From positions 1 to 6,061 of the forward strand of contig CAMOEO010000190.1 of assembly GCA_946612175.1 (NCBI GenBank): a stretch of 6,061 nucleotides of DNA. Reading direction: 5' to 3'. Both the position numbers and the translations under genes were made by a program. Each line of letters begins with the position of its first letter. Within the stretch, counting starts at the first letter, position 1. The stretch comes from an uncultured Verrucomicrobiota bacterium. Lineage in GTDB: Bacteria; Verrucomicrobiota; Kiritimatiellia; RFP12; UBA3636. The notes under the pieces are model-generated. The model saw nothing but the letters and a program-made list of their open reading frames with translations, was not told the DNA's origin and did no database searches. Below are positions 5,983 to 6,061 of the stretch, piece by piece.

Positions 5983-6061
5983 AGCTCGGGGGGAGGGGGC
6001 GGGGCGAGGATGGCGGAGAAGGGCAGCCCGGGCGCGCCGAGGCGGCGGAGCAGGTCGCGGA
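5979..6061 (-). CDS. C-terminal end of an unidentified gene upstream of the flippase (partial)
   Basis: On the minus strand a frame open from the window edge encodes 26 residues, RDLLRRLGAPGLPFSAILA followed by a run of five prolines and EL, then a TGA at 5981-5979 that shares ATGA with the flippase start. The helix-like RDLLRRLGAPG part looks like real protein, and the 4-nt overlap is a classic operon junction. A glycosyltransferase or other polysaccharide-synthesis enzyme would fit the neighbour, but nothing in these residues identifies a family. Confidence 0.55.
   Translation of the reverse strand, partial: RDLLRRLGAPGLPFSAILAPPPPPEL

Overview
The window is a GC-rich (roughly 70% by eye) bacterial chromosome segment carrying six complete genes and one partial gene. 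SmpB, an omega-type RNA polymerase subunit, sigma70-style promoters and a rho-independent terminator make it bacterial. The short omega protein with its NMCSIRVKQLNQG core, the high GC and the scarcity of Shine-Dalgarno sites suggest the Verrucomicrobiota/Kiritimatiellota/Lentisphaerota side of the PVC group. That placement is inference from family resemblance, not a search result.

Layout, left to right. (1) A well-formed promoter (80-108) drives a lipoprotein solute-binding protein of the polar amino-acid type (159-1007). It ends in a hairpin terminator with a perfect 14-bp stem (1022-1061), so it looks like a single-gene unit. (2) A double-domain ABC ATPase of the sugar/nucleoside importer type (1100-2704) overlaps by 13 nt a serine hydrolase of the beta-lactamase/esterase fold (2692-3897). 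No permease is present. The ATPase carries an in-frame 75-bp insertion flanked by 12-bp direct repeats in its first nucleotide-binding domain. (3) A second strong promoter (3894-3922), whose -35 box contains the hydrolase stop codon, drives rpoZ (3969-4199) and smpB (4230-4724), a small housekeeping transcription/ribosome-rescue operon. (4) On the minus strand a polysaccharide flippase-like membrane protein (5982-4663) runs into smpB tail to tail, with a 62-nt coding overlap. It is preceded by the last 26 codons of an unidentified gene whose stop overlaps the flippase start as ATGA, so the two are probably one cell-envelope or exopolysaccharide operon.

I see no CRISPR array, tRNA, rRNA, transposase or obvious new multi-gene system. 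The most unusual items are the small repeat-flanked insertion in the ATPase, the antisense-encoded tails shared by smpB and the flippase, and the permease-less ATPase coupled to a cytoplasmic serine hydrolase.
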